Shown here: piece after piece, positions 10,561-22,935 of the stretch
How positions within the stretch are numbered: the first letter of the stretch is position 1
How the letters are laid out: the number at the start of each line of letters is the position of its first letter
Assembly (NCBI RefSeq): GCF_038396675.1
Contig: NC_088934.1
Span: 33,870,001 to 33,934,000 of the forward strand
Origin: Hydra vulgaris
Lineage: Eukaryota; Cnidaria; Hydrozoa; Anthoathecata; Hydridae
DNA: 64,000 nt
Direction of reading: 5' to 3'
Position numbers and translations under genes: made by a program
The notes under the pieces: model-generated
Seen by the model: the letters and a program-made list of their open reading frames with translations, nothing else
Told to the model about the DNA's origin: nothing
Database searches by the model: none

Positions 10561-12519
10561 CCTGGCTGGGACTGACCCTTATTTCACTATGCGACCGTGT
10601 TGTAAAGGTAAAATATACATATTTATATATAATGTACTTTAGTTAAAATTTAGTTACGTTATTATGGGAACAATAGTTACTAGACATACGCTTAGGAATT
10701 TAGATCTGAATACCAGAGTTATCAGAGGCAGAAAATGTGAATGTTTTATATGTGAAACGAGCGCAGATCTAAAATGGAAAAAATATTTGCCCCTATGGTT
10801 AAATGTGTTTCGGGAAGGCCTGTTTATAATGGTACCGAAGACGTTTCAAATAAACCCGCAAAAAGACTTATTCGTCTAGATAGCCATGTTCAAGTGTTAC
10901 AAGGAATTCCACATCCCTGTACAAAGTTAAAAAGACAAAAAAATTTGACGGCTATTGTAAGATCAACATCTCCTACAACGCAAGGAAAAGTTCTGTCCAG
11001 TTCTATTAAAGGCTTGACCACAAGCATATTAGGAAACACTTTAGCTTTGAAAACTTTTGGTTCAAAGCAACTTGTTGTCTCGGAAAGACTGAGGTTAAAA
11101 AACCTTTCTTTTCTTTGGATAAATTGAACAAACTTCAACTAAAACTACATACCAGCTAAGGCTATGATGCTTAAAAGTTTTTTTTTAATAATTTAATTCT
11201 GAATTTAAAGCCAATTTTTTAAATAATTTTGTTATGACTTTTAAGTAATCGCAATACGATTGAAGTTGCACACTTTCTGAGGAGCGAAGGAAGACAAAAA
11301 AGTGTGGAATCTGGTTTCCATATTATACTGACTGAGAGCAACCAGCTGATTGGAAAATTATTCGATTGTGATAAATTCCCATTATTATTAGGAGTAAATG
11401 AAAACAAAGAGGTAAGTATTCTACTGCCTACAATTTTTTGAAATAACTAGAATGCAATCTGTATCATTTATTTTGAACTTTTATTCATAAAGAGTTGGTA
11501 GAAAAAAATATCCTTTTGGTGTATTGTAAGGACGTTGAAGAGCTTGCAGCAATGGTGCTTCATCACAGACATCAAGAAACAAATGATGTTGATATCAATT
11601 TAGGTGTAGATGGAAGGCAGGGATTCTTTAAAGTTACTCTATCAATCACCTTAAAACCAGAGTTAGAAAATAATAAAATCCCAAATAAAATGAAAAAGTA
11701 TGACGGATATGCGTTTAAAGATTTCAAAGTTACAAGTGTACAAAAAAACTATTACACTGGCCATTTTACCATTATTGAACTAAAAATACCGTATCCTGCG
11801 GATAATTTTAGATAAATTGAACATTTCTTTCTTAGATTACACAGTATCTGAAGATCTAAAGGTTTTGCTTCAAATGGTTACAAAACAAACTGCAACATCA
11901 AAGCACCTTTGTCCGTTTTGCATGACCTCATCTCCGAATTTTCAAAAAGCTGATCATTATTCTTTAGAATCTTTGTGCAGATTACACGACCAGTGGATAT
12001 ATGATGGAGCAAAATTAATAAATGCAAAAATGTTTACAAATGTTGTTCAATCCCCTTTATTAACTGGAGACAAAAATAAAAAAATAGTAGAGCTCGTAAA
12101 TATTCCCATTCTACATATAATTTTAGGTGTTTTAGACAAAATTTTAAAAGAGATTGAAAAAAACTTGTTTAAAAATAAGGAGTGTGGGTTACAGTTTGTC
12201 AACCGATATCTGTCTACTATAAAATTTACAGAGTTTCCTACCAAGGGCAGCATCGCTTGGAAGGCAATGCTTGCAATAAGTTGAATTATATCATAGACAG
12301 CTCTGAGCTGTTTTTTTAGGAGACCAGTTTTGGAGATCCCGTATTCAAATACATTAAGGTACTTAGAAATTTTGAAAACGTAATCCATGGCTGTTTTGGA
12401 AAATCATTAAGCTCTATTTATGTCAAAGTTCTCTACGAGCTATAGAAATCTTGGGGCTACAAATCCTTTGAAGGAAAACATAGTTGAGCAACATATTATC
12501 GAATTCATCGACATGAAAG

Positions 12520-12765
12520 GTGGAATCTTCGTTGTGACAAATAAATTTTAAGTTTGACAAAAGATTAAAATAATATTATTTAATTATAGTAATAGTAATT
12601 AAATACTTATTATTACAATAATACAACAGTTTATGCAAGTTTAAACTTGCATAAACTGTTGTATTATTGCTAAAACTGTTGTATTTTTGCATAAATTGTT
12701 GTATTATTAAGACGATTATTTATTAAATAGACTAAAACTTATTTTGTGCATTTTATATTCTCTAG
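12520..12765 (+). other. probable intron of family Z1 copy
   Basis: The donor is AAAG|GTGG and the acceptor ATTCTCTAG|GC; joining them restores the family's run from IEFIDMKG into LSYWTVQ. It contains a perfect 54-bp palindrome. Confidence 0.5.
12616..12669. repeat. perfect 54-bp palindrome, no spacer
   Basis: A 27-base arm (starting caataatacaacagtttat) is followed at once by its exact reverse complement, centred between 12642 and 12643. Shorter degenerate copies of the right arm follow to about 12710. Confidence 0.9.
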
Positions 12766-12856
12766 GCTTAAGTTACTGGACCGTGCAAGCTCTTGAATCC
12801 ATTCACCAGGATTTGAAGCAGTTTTGGCAACTGAGAAAAGTTGGAGAACACAGCCC

Positions 12857-12899
12857 AAACTATATTGAAGCGCTATTGTTTAGCGCTTCAATATAGTTT
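12857..12899. repeat. 18-bp inverted repeat in Z1 last exon
   Basis: aaactatattgaagcgct at 12857-12874 and its exact complement at 12882-12899, with a 7-base spacer. It terminates the recognisable Z1 frame. Confidence 0.85.
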
Positions 12900-13074
12900 A
12901 GCTATAAACACTTTTAAAGTAGCTTTCAATTTGCAGGTAGCTTGTAAAAAGTATAAAATTAACCTCTTATGAACAATTGTTCAACATAATTTTATAATAT
13001 ATGATATGATGATATATGACATGCAAAATATAAATAATAATTTAACCACATGGACCAGAAATTTTTTTTTTACA
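12900..13074. other. intergenic AT-rich
   Basis: No feature seen. Confidence 0.4.
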
Positions 13075-13291
13075 GCAATAAAGTAATTTTACCAAATTTA
13101 TTTGACCCATAATACCCCACCCCTAGTGTATGGTTCCTTAAAGGAATTTTTCAAACTTTTTTTGTGTTATATTAAACTAGATCAAAATTCATCGACAGAT
13201 TTTAAATTTCATCAACAAAAAAATTTCTAGTTTAAAAGTTACGACAGTTCAAAGTTATTTCAAGAGGTAAATTTGTGAAATTTTAAACTTC
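13075..13291. repeat. family-B repeat, copy 2, part 1
   Basis: Inverted match to about 9600-9410 (complement of 'gaaccatagcctaggggtgg' region). It stops abruptly at the CCAGCCGGCA end of the next element and resumes at 19847. Confidence 0.8.
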
Positions 13292-13639
13292 CCAGCCGGC
13301 ATATTAAGTTGTAAATGCGCATTTAAAACTTGTTTAAATACGCTTTATTCTGGTATGTATGTTAGCCATTTTATCGCGTCAAACATGCGTTAGAAATATG
13401 CTACAGATGCGTTTAAAAACGAGTATGCAATACGCATCCTACTGAGTGTGAAACTCGCATTTGAAACTCTTGATAATGCTCATAAATCACTGCAATTAGA
13501 TATTATTCAATAATGTATGTTACCCATTTTACCGAGTAGAAAACGTATCAGAAATACATTTTAGACGTGTAGATTATTGGACACATAACACGCGTCTGAA
13601 AGGTATTTTTATTACATGTATATACAAACGCGCACACGC

Positions 13640-14404
13640 ATTGGTTTTAAAAATAATAACAAAAAACAAATACTTAAAAATTTTATTAAATTAACTTGTA
13701 CAGTGTTCAATATGCACATCTATATTATAGTTTTTATAATATAATAAAAATACATGTTAGCTTCATTTTATAATAACAAAATTGCACCAAAATTAGTTGT
13801 ATACTAATGTATACTAGTAGAGGATTTATTTACCTTGTATTATATGAATGTATTATTTCTTACAATTTCTCACAATTACTGTTTATACAACTAAAAATAC
13901 ACTATACAACATCATATTCAAAAATTATATTAGGCAAACAATTGAAACCCATTTTATTGAAAGATTTGACTGCGTTCGCATTTGGTGGTGCATCATAAAG
14001 AAGGACGATTTCGAAGAAAAACAAAACTTCTGATGTTTTTTGATAGTTCTTCCAAGTTTAAGAAATCAATATCAGAAACAAAGAAATTAATTTAACCTAA
14101 GGAAAAGTTCTTACTTAAACCTGAATGCATGCAGCCAGTTTATAGACACATACCACATCCACAAAAATATTAAAAGTTTCAATTGAGTTAGGTTTACCTT
14201 TCTGAATTTTTTGTCACTTATTTTGCCTTCATCCTTCAACTAAAAATTTATACGTAAAATAATTTTTTAAACTTAAAATTTGGTAAAAAACCAGCATTAA
14301 TTATCTCCAAAAATATTTTATCAAAATATCTATATTATTAAAATATCTCAAAAAATATTTTGAAGAAATTATGAAATAGAAGTAATCTAATTAGTAAATA
14401 ACTA
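13640..14404. other. non-coding interior
   Basis: Short frames at 13807-14033 have no recognisable domain and overlap each other. I see nothing I can support. Confidence 0.4.
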
Positions 14405-14655
14405 TTAATGCATGAAATTTGTTGATGAATATAAATTTAGATAAAAATAGTAAAGAAAATACTTTATAAACTCGTTGCTCCCACGTTAAGAGCTAGGTGG
14501 GCCCAAAAATTAGGGTTTTTTTGTTCCAAGCTCCAATCACCCCAATTCTTTGCAAAACATTCTCTTTTGATATAAGCATAAACATACAAAAGTTTGGAGT
14601 TTGCACAATGCCTGTAAGTGTCAAAACTTAAACATCTAAAAAGTGTACACCACTG
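14405..14655. repeat. family-A repeat, inverted copy
   Basis: Reverse-complement match to 57114-57370. The terminus is cagtggtgtacac (complement at 14643-14655), the same end as at 57114. Confidence 0.75.
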
Positions 14656-15820
14656 ATATTTAACCAAGTAAAAAATTTATCCTTCATAAAAATATTTTAT
14701 GAAGTTACAATACAAAAAAAGTTACAAATCAAATGCAGTATAAAATCCAGACAATTTTAAAATATAATGAACATAACTTTGAAATTCATGAATACAAAAT
14801 AAAACATAAAAAAAAAACACAAAACAAATTTATTTATGGATAACACATTTATTGTGCTACCCTAATAACACAATAATTTAGAATAAACATAAACTTAATT
14901 CATAAAATGATCTGATTGCATTTCTTGTTTAAACATGGAAAACACTGATGTGTAGCCAGTTACACTTTGCAAGTTATGATATTAGTAAACATTTTTTCAT
15001 ACTGTTTTATATATATACTATTTATACCTACTAATAAATATTATTTTTACGAAATATATTTTATCAACTATAAAATTAAAAAAATTTTTTTTATGTAAAG
15101 TGACAAATAAATAAAAACTTTTATAACATTTACATTTTCACATACAAAATAAAGTCTTAAAAAATAGTTTTTCTTTTAATCAACTAATTAGTTTTTTTTT
15201 TCTTTTTAAATGGCTGCTAATTTTCTGAGAATTAGTCAAAAAGTAAAATAGAAACATGAGAAACTTATACTTATCTTTTACTTCATTTATAAAAATTTAC
15301 ACAAATGCTCCTTAGTGTGTTAGGTTAATATTTAGTTAAAGAAAAAACTGTGTTTATAGAAGAGGTAACATTATTATGATTTAAATAATATGAAGAATGT
15401 GTAAAAATACATATATTCTTCCATGAACAAAAAATAAATTTAGATTTCAACATATTAACAAACTGAAGCATTCAATTTCTGACCAACTAAGCCATGAACC
15501 TTGGTTACTTAACTGCATGTTTTAGTGTAGACTGAACCAAACGTAAAACTATTTAAGTCTACACAAAATTTAGTTTTAATAGTTACGCGAACAATTCTCG
15601 ATGAAAGATTGGTTTTTTGTTCAGAATCAGTATCATTGAATTCAACATCACCAGAATTCAAAACCAACCATATTTGATACTCTATTTTGATTATCACTTG
15701 AATATATATTCACTTTACAGAGATATAATTCTTTTAACTGATTTTTGTTTGTTTTTCAGTGACGAAAGATCTTCAGATAAGAGTTCATCCAATGAACTTG
15801 AAAACATATCAGGGCAAACA
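14656..15820. other. non-coding interior
   Basis: No gene supported. A pyrimidine tract ending in cag near 15760 followed by an open frame could be an exon remnant, but it runs at once into palindromic DNA. Confidence 0.35.
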
Positions 15821-15825
15821 GCACT

Positions 15826-16255
15826 AGAGATAAAATTATTATCACATATAATATATGTGATAGTAGATATATCTCTAATTCTGGAGATATATCTATTATC
15901 ACATACATTATATGCGATAATAATTATATCTCTAGTATATGTTGGCATATGTAATAATACTTTAGCAGAACAATATTGTTCGGCTAAAGCATTATCACAT
16001 GATCAACATATCAGTGCAATATATGTAACATATAACTGTATAGTGCTTTAACGATGACTTTTCTTATAACTTAATATTATATTAATGAACTTAATGATAC
16101 ATAACATAATAAAATAATATTAACTATTTATTATATTACATGACATTATATTAATTAAAAAAACATTGCTATATGTGAAATGGTTTATCAGAAGGATCGA
16201 TCTCTTCTAAAGAGATATCGTTCTGCTAAAACATTTTACATATATCACAAAAGCT
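15826..16255. repeat. cluster of three large hairpins
   Basis: 15829-15945 is one imperfect palindrome of about 117 bases (ctagagata... to ...tatctctag, centre near 15885). A second short palindrome at about 15960-15990 reads agcagaacaatattgttcgg. A third (about 16168-16252) pairs tatatgtgaaatggttta with its near-complement. They look like stacked MITE-like fold-backs. Confidence 0.7.
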
Positions 16256-16398
16256 ATATGAAGACTATTCATGTAGCTTCTCGTGCATACCTGAATATTC
16301 CTGCCGGAATATAGCTATAGAATATAAGTTTTTATTAAAACAAGATAATAATTTTAGACAATTTTAAAAGCTCCATAAATGAAATAACGACTTTTTAC

Positions 16399-19300
16399 TG
16401 GAGATGGGAAACGAACCAAACCCGAACCGAACGAACCGAACTAGAACCTTATCTACGACAGAACCGAACCGAACCCGAACTTTAGTTGTTACCAAACCGA
16501 ACCGAACCTGAAGCTTAAAATTGTTGAGAACGAACCGAATCAAACCAACTGTCTAACTTACCCTAACCAAGCCAAATAGAGGCTTGAAAAAGTGAAAATT
16601 TTGTAACTCGCACATCACTACAATACATAACATGATACATAACATACCACGAGTTTAGAATTATTTTGTTCTATCTCTAATTCTAAGTGTTGGAAGAAAA
16701 TGAGTTAGTAATGAATTAGTAAATAATAATTACTTTTAAAATATATTTTATTTTTAAATTTTTTTCTAAACAATTTGTTTAAATCAAAATTATTTAAAGC
16801 ATAAGTTATTATTTCTTTAAAAACTAAGCTAAAATTTTAAGTAATTTTTACTTTTAGAAAAAAATCTAAAATTTTCTCCCAACGTTTAAAATGGGAGAAC
16901 AAAATAACTCAAACCTTGCGATAAGTCTACAGTTCATAACATTACTAACCAAAACGGAAATGTTGTTTCTAAACATTTGAAATATTGAGTGTTGTTAATG
17001 TTCTGAACTTTTATTCATATCTTAGTAATTAATGATTGCAATAATTACATAATATTTTAGTAATAATGAGTAACAGTAAATTAACTCGTGAATGGACGAA
17101 AAAAGTGTTGGAGAAAATGATAACAGACAGAGTGGCTCGCTTAGTACCTGCATCATGGACAAAGAGTGAATGCTGGACACGCTTCCGTTGCGTTGAATTT
17201 GGAGATGAGGTCTGTCGCTAGACTTACTGCACATATAACTATTTAGTTTTATAAATATTTCAATAAATTAATAATCACCTGCATCTCTCAGGCATTGCAT
17301 ATTGCCAAACTGAGCAGCATTTAGGTTTGATAATTGAATATTAAATTTTAAAGTCAATTGACCTTAGTTACTATACATTTTATTTGATTTTTGTATAACT
17401 GTGAGTAATCATGTTATGAGCAACAGGTTGTTAAGGAGTTTGCCGTTTGTAAGCAGTATGGATTATGGTTGTTAGTACGAATTGGTCATACTACAACTTT
17501 ACAAAGACATAATGCATCACACATCAATAAGATCAATTCAGAACCTGGACAATTAAAAATGACAAACTTTTTACCTAACAAGACAGAGGTTAGTAAATAT
17601 AGTTAGCGGATCTTGCTTTTTTCGTTTTAACTTTTCACTTGTTACTTGCTGCCATTGATAGCAAAGTATATTTGTTACAAGTTGTTAGCAATATTTTAGA
17701 AATACAATCTTTCAAGATGATGGGCTCCGTTACTTTGCTCAAACAATGATTGATATTGAATCGAAGTATGGAACAGTCCAACTTGAGGATAATATGTATG
17801 ATCAAACAACGCTGTCTAAGACACTACTACCAAAGTTATACAACAAATGCGTTCGAAAGCTGAAAGACAAACTTGCTGGGGTTACGCATATCGCAATAAC
17901 AACTGATCACTAGGCCGATGACATTCTAAAATACTCTTATCAGACTTTTACAGCACATTACATTAACAGCAGTTATTGCCTTATAAGTAAGTGTATTGGA
18001 TTGTTTGAGTTTAGTGAGTCTAAGACTGGCATTGCCGTAAAAGCAAAGACAACTGAAATACTTAAAAAACTTTTCCCTCAGACTATAAAAAGTGACAATT
18101 TGGTATTTGTAACTGATAATGGGAGTAATATGAAGTCGGCTTATCGCAACAATATTAGACTTAGCTGTGCAGCTCATAATCTAAATTTAGCTGTTGAAAA
18201 AGCTTTGAAATCCCCTGGTGCTAATTTAGTTCATGAAATGATCAAGACTTGAAAGGAAATAGTGGGCTACGTTAAAAATAGTGAGAAAAACCTGGAACTA
18301 AATCACACTCTCAAACAAGATGTTGCGACTCATTAGAACAGTCAATTTTTTCTTTTGCAATCATTGTCATGTCAGTTAGATCATGTCAAGTCAATTCTTG
18401 CTGATTCATAACAGTTTGACAAACTTGAGCAACTGAACAACGTTAATGAACAATTGTTGCATGACATCGTAGAATTTTTGCATCCCTTTCACAAGGCTAC
18501 TGTACTATTGTCACATGACAATGTGCCGACATCCCCTAATATATGGCCAATGCTATTTTGTCTTCGGTCAGTCTGTAAAATCAATGGTTCAGACAGCGAC
18601 AATATGCGTGATTTGAAGGCAGCATTTCTGTCGAGCTTGAATGAAAAGTATATTATTCATCCTTTGCACAAGCTATTAACACTTATTGTTCCTTCTTACT
18701 TATACTTATCTTTTATCAACACAGAAGATCGCAATTTTGTTTATTCAGAGATGCGTAGTATGGTGGACAAAATTATTTCTTCTTCACCAAATCAGGTGAA
18801 GGACTCAGGAAATACAGACAGCTTTAGTGAATGCAGTCATTCAGATCAGCTGCCTCCTTCAAGAAGAATAAAGCTAACCCTGAATTGTATAATTTGCTGC
18901 CCGACTTTAAAACAACTGCCGCTCCATTGTCAAACGCCGACAGTAATGACACAAGACATGAACTTGACAAATACTTGGCACTGCCCGTGACAGTGTGTGA
19001 TGCATTACAATTCTGAAAAAAAAAATAACCGTGAACATAAGCTTCCGACGATGGCATTGATTGGTAGAAAGTTGATGGCTATTCCTGCTACAAGTACTGC
19101 CAATGAAAGAGTGTTTTCAGTGTGTGGGGTGACGATGAGTGAGCGCAGGGCTTGCCTAAACCCAAAAACTTTGAAAATGCTGGTATTTCTCAAATACAAC
19201 ATGCAGTCCTGACTACTAGACTGACAGTAGGCTACTTAAGCTACCGCTATTTGTGTTTAGAAAATTACTGCTTAAATGTTTTGTGCACTTTAACTGCAGC

Positions 19301-19548
19301 TATTAGTAACTGCATTGTTTTTTGAACTTTTAAAGTTATTTGCAATGCTTTAACTACTTAATATCATTTTAATTTATTTTTTCATTGTTTTATCATTGTG
19401 GATGTAAAGCTTTGTAACTAATAAAAAAACAGTTTTTTTGATACCGAACCGAACCGAACCCGAACTGTGTTTAAGACCGTACTGAACCGAACTAGAACAT
19501 TAGATATAACCGAACCCGAACTTTAAAAAAAGGGTTCGATTCCCATCT
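16399..19548 (+). mobile_element. hAT element 3 with gaaccgaac subterminal arrays
   Basis: The terminal inverted repeat reads agatgggaa.cgaacc on the left and its complement on the right (19531-19548). Both ends carry arrays of gaaccgaacc/accgaacccgaac (about 16405-16560 and 19443-19540). The TSD is not clean (ctttttac against acttttca). It contains one broken hAT transposase on the plus strand. Confidence 0.7.
17066..19212 (+). pseudogene. hAT transposase 3 (hobo/Hermes-like), broken
   Basis: An N-terminal piece starts at 17066. A finger-like segment (VCKQYG...LQRHNASHI) lies about 17430-17545. Then come AITTDH (catalytic Asp region, Trp lost to a stop, near 17890), FVTDNGSNMKSA near 18115, CAAHNLNL near 18170, NSQFF near 18340 (remnant of RWNS), a long middle domain 18454-18860, and the C-terminal dimerisation motif AIPATSTANERVFSVCG near 19080-19130. 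Several in-frame stops and at least two shifts break it. The set and order of motifs make the hAT call secure; the subfamily is less sure. Confidence 0.85.
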
Positions 19549-19846
19549 TTACTTTTCACTAAAACTTCTTAATTTTGATGTAGCGATTTTAATGTACGCA
19601 TGCGCTCTGCATCCTAACTTCTATTTTTCTTTTAAATGTTTATATTTAAACAAAACCGGGCTCGACTTTACGTATTTTTGATTAAAATGTGGTATTGAAC
19701 TAGAATTTAAAACTTAAAAATAGATGCGCATTTTTCTTTTGTAGTATGATCAATTGGTACTAACAACCATAATCCGCATTTTTCTGGTATCAACAGTGAT
19801 AAATACTCTACCTATTTATAATACCAGGTGTGCCGGCTGGGATTCT

Positions 19847-20231
19847 TATGGTCATAAATCTTAAACAAAAAGAGATTTTTTGATAAAACTTGAAATCTGT
19901 CGATAAATTTTAGTCTAATTTTTGATAGAACTTAAAAAAAAAATTATTATCTTTATTAGGAGACGTAGGTCTAGGAAGGGGACAGTTAGGGGCCGGGACG
20001 GGGTTGGGTTAGCTCCAATTACCTAAACTTTTTGCAAGTCATCCTCATTTGATACCAGTATTAACATACTAAAAATTTGAGTATGCCACATAGCTCTTAG
20101 TTACCTATCTTGAACAACAAAATTACTAGACACTCGCCTAAAATACGTGATTTCTCCTCAGGCCCCCGGTGAAAAAAGTTGTTTTTTACATTTTTGAAAT
20201 AAAGAAGAGTCTTCTGATAAGCTCAAATTAC
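19847..20231. repeat. family-B repeat, copy 2, part 2
   Basis: Inverted match to about 9400-9040, including the GC-rich block near 19990. It ends at the caaattac target duplication of hAT element 4. Confidence 0.85.
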
Positions 20232-22861
20232 TAGACCATCCAATTTGAGTATTCGAATACTTGATATTTGAATATATTTGCGTGTTTTTTTACTATTTGA
20301 TATTCGAATATTTTCTCCAATATTCGAATAATTTCAAAAATGTAAAGACAGAGTAAGCTTTTAAAAAAGTACTGTTAATTTCTCTTTTTGCAAACGAAAA
20401 AAATATTTCTCTTTTTGCAAACGGAAAAAATTCTTAGAATTTTTATATAACCTTGAAGAGGAAAACTTAAATTGCATTTTTGTATGGTTTTTATTTTGTG
20501 TGACATTATTTTTGTTTGCTTTTAGAAAACAGTCGTTTATTTAGATTGCTTAAAAATATAAATACATATTTGTTCCATAAAAAAAAAATCTTAATAATAA
20601 TCTTAATAATAATAGTTTTCAATATTTTGTGAATAACTAAATATAATATACAATTAAATAAATATAATATAATATACAATTTGTGGTTGCATAGTTTGAA
20701 GTGGTAAGTTAAAATTTTTTAGATTTTCTTAGATAATTCATCTCTGGTTTTTTTAGCCATGTCAAAAAAATCCAAGGTATGGGAGTTTTTTAAGAAAGAC
20801 GAAAAAAATATTTGTGAAGCCAATTGTGGTAGGTGGAACACGAACATAGGATGGAGAAGTTCAACTACTGCTGTGATTAATCATTTGAAGCTACGACACA
20901 ACATATTGATATCTAAATCGGTATCAAATGACAATGATGGAGAAAATAATATTCCTAAGAAAAAACAAAATACTGAAATAAGTAATATTTGGCCATTTGT
21001 AAAAAAAGAATCTTTAAATAAAATATTTTCAAAAGCCGCAGCTTTTGATGGAATGGCTATCACAGCAATGAGTAAATCCCAAGCTATAGCTGGTTACGTG
21101 CAACAAAAAGGTTATAAAATGTCGAAAAGTCCGACAACTATTTCAAAATGCATCAATAGCTTTTATAAAGAAAAAAGTATTGAACTGCGGGAAAAATTTG
21201 AAAAATTAAAAACAGCAAATCGTAAATTTGCTTTTACTGTGGATGAATGGATAGATTGTACTATTTTACGTTATGTAAACGTAACAGCTCATGTGATTTG
21301 GAATAGACTCAAATACAATTGAATGCTATGTTCTGGGTTTAACGGAAATAATTAAGCAGGCATATGCAGAAACAATTAAACATTTGGTTAAAGCTAAGTT
21401 AGCAGACTTTGGGATTTTCTTAAAAAATGATGTTATTGCATCTACTAACGATGCAGCAGCCGTAATAAAAAAAAATGGCAATATATTAGGTGTTTTAAAT
21501 CAACTTTGCCATAATCACGCGCTTCATTTAGCCATGATGGATTGTTTTTATATACCAAAAAAATCTATTCGCAATGAAGTTTTTGACGATACCGAAGATT
21601 TTGTTGATGAAGATGTAGAAGAAGATTTCACAGAAGATCAGTGCTCTGATTACAATTTGGTGTTTATTGAGGAAGATTAATATGATATGACGTTAGATTT
21701 TGATCAAATTATTAACAGGTTAAGAGGTGTTATAAGAATGTTTAAAAAATCGGCTACAAAGCATTCTATTTTGCAAAAAAATATAGCTCAAAAAATGGGG
21801 AAAAAACTCAATTTAAAATTAGACATAAAAACACGATGGAATTCTTTGAGTGTAATGATTCGACGATTTTTAATTCTATCAGAATGTGTTAACAAATCCT
21901 TAGTCGAATTGAATATTGATCCAATTCCAGAAAATGATAATTTTGCGCTACAAAACCTTGTTGATGTTCTGGCACCAGTTGAAACTGCTGTTACTGAATT
22001 AAGTAAAAATGATGCAAATCTCATAACTGCTGAAGGAGTTTACAAATTTTTGTTTGAAAAGTTGCAGCCAATGCAAACTAATATAGCAAAAAAACTGATA
22101 CATGCGATCAAAATAAGGATGGATGAAAGAAGAGATCCAGTTTTAATGACATTGATCATTTACCTGCAGAGTGGAAATATACCAAGTTCTAACGCTCATT
22201 TTAAATATTCATCAAAAAATGCAGCAATATTATTCGCTGTTAAAGTTATGGAACAAATATATCCACAAATGTTTGAAGAAGAGCAAATTAATAATGATTC
22301 TACCTCATCTGATGCGGGTGATTTAATAGAATTAACATCACAAGTTGCAGTCGGATTGCAAAAAGAACTCTAAAATGCAATAAGTTCTATTACAGAACCA
22401 AAAAACTGTCATGTTAGCAATCGCAGCGAAATTGATAAATATATTGAATTGAAGAAAGAATTTCGTCAATTGGATTCTTTTAAAAAACGGTCGACAACGC
22501 TGGACGTTTTGTATAACGCTTTAATAACAATACGCCCTACCTCAACAGCTTCTGAAAGAGTTTTCTCAACAGCAAGAGCAAATAAAACGAAAAGAAGAAC
22601 AAAGTCTAAATTTCGAAACATTCAATTCTCTTTTATTTTTAAAATATATGTTTTTAGAAAAAAATAATACATATATAAAATAATAAAATCGTTCAAAATA
22701 AAATATAAAACACTTTTTTAATTAGATTATTGTTATTTTTTATTTTTTTAATGTCTTTTAACTTTTTGATAAATTATTCGAGTATTCGATTACTCGAATA
22801 TTTTCAGATTTTTCTATTTGATATTCGAATAGTTGAAAAGCTCGAATAGTTGGATGGTCTA
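20232..22861 (+). mobile_element. hAT element 4, perfect 8-bp TSD
   Basis: Terminal inverted repeat tagaccatccaa at 20232-20243 and its complement at 22850-22861. The target duplication caaattac occurs at 20224-20231 and 22862-22869. Both ends carry repeated attcgaat motifs. Length 2,630 bp. Inserted in the family-B repeat, so younger than it. Confidence 0.95.
20759..22667 (+). pseudogene. hAT transposase 4 (BED type), one shift and two stops
   Basis: It starts at the ATG 20759. Residues about 20-48 are a BED finger (CEANC ... HLKLRH). FTVDEWID carries the first catalytic-region Asp. A one-base insertion near 21302 shifts the frame; after it the protein reads IDSNTIECYVLGL, then NDAAAV, then LCHNHALHLAM (CxxH motif, about 21500-21535), then TRWNSLSVM near 21835. 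In-frame stops lie at 21678-21680 and 22371-22373. The C-terminal dimerisation motif TIRPTSTASERVFST is near 22525-22570. Only these three lesions separate it from a full-length transposase of roughly 630 residues, so the copy is fairly young. Confidence 0.9.
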
Positions 22862-22935
22862 CAAATTACCGCTGTTACCGGTAACTAAAAGTAACTGCTT
22901 TGGAAGTTACCGAAATCGTCGAACCCAATACACTA
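22862..22935. repeat. family-B repeat, copy 2, part 3
   Basis: The end of the repeat after the hAT 4 target duplication: accggtaac repeats, related to the complement of 8850-8940. Confidence 0.65.

Larger units (their letters stand above)
10664..12899 (+). pseudogene. family Z1: uncharacterised zinc-type protein, multi-exon, decayed
   Basis: Pieces in order: a Cys-rich start (RKCECFICE, 10664-10790), a shifted continuation to 11127, then an exon with IEVAHFLRSEGRQKS, FDCDKF and LLLGVNENKE ending at a GTAAGT donor (11411). The next exon (about 11490) has LLVYCKD, INLGVDGRQGFFKV and then, after a shift, SKHLCPFC and LHIILGVLDKI (to 12240). Further shifted segments read HGCFGK and SYRNLGA. A donor near 12520 and a CTCTAG acceptor at 12765 join K to GLSYWTVQALESIHQDL. 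I recall this order of motifs from repeated, unnamed predicted proteins in cnidarians and arthropods; no function is known to me. At least four shifts and several stops mark it as dead. Confidence 0.65.
13292..19846. mobile_element. 6.5-kb element with ccagccggca ends, splitting family B
   Basis: The left end reads ccagccggca and the right end is its complement tgccggctgg; the family-B sequence on either side is contiguous in copy 1, so everything between is an insertion. The target duplication is at most about 3 bases (ttc). The ends recall the small MITE at 45803-45902. No transposase matching these ends is seen; the interior holds a family-A copy, hairpins and a later hAT insertion (16399-19548). 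It may be a CMC/EnSpm-like non-autonomous element; that class is a guess. Confidence 0.6.

Noticed and set aside
13807..14033. Two overlapping plus-strand frames of about 60 codons
   Set aside because: No domain, no splice context, and inside a non-coding element.
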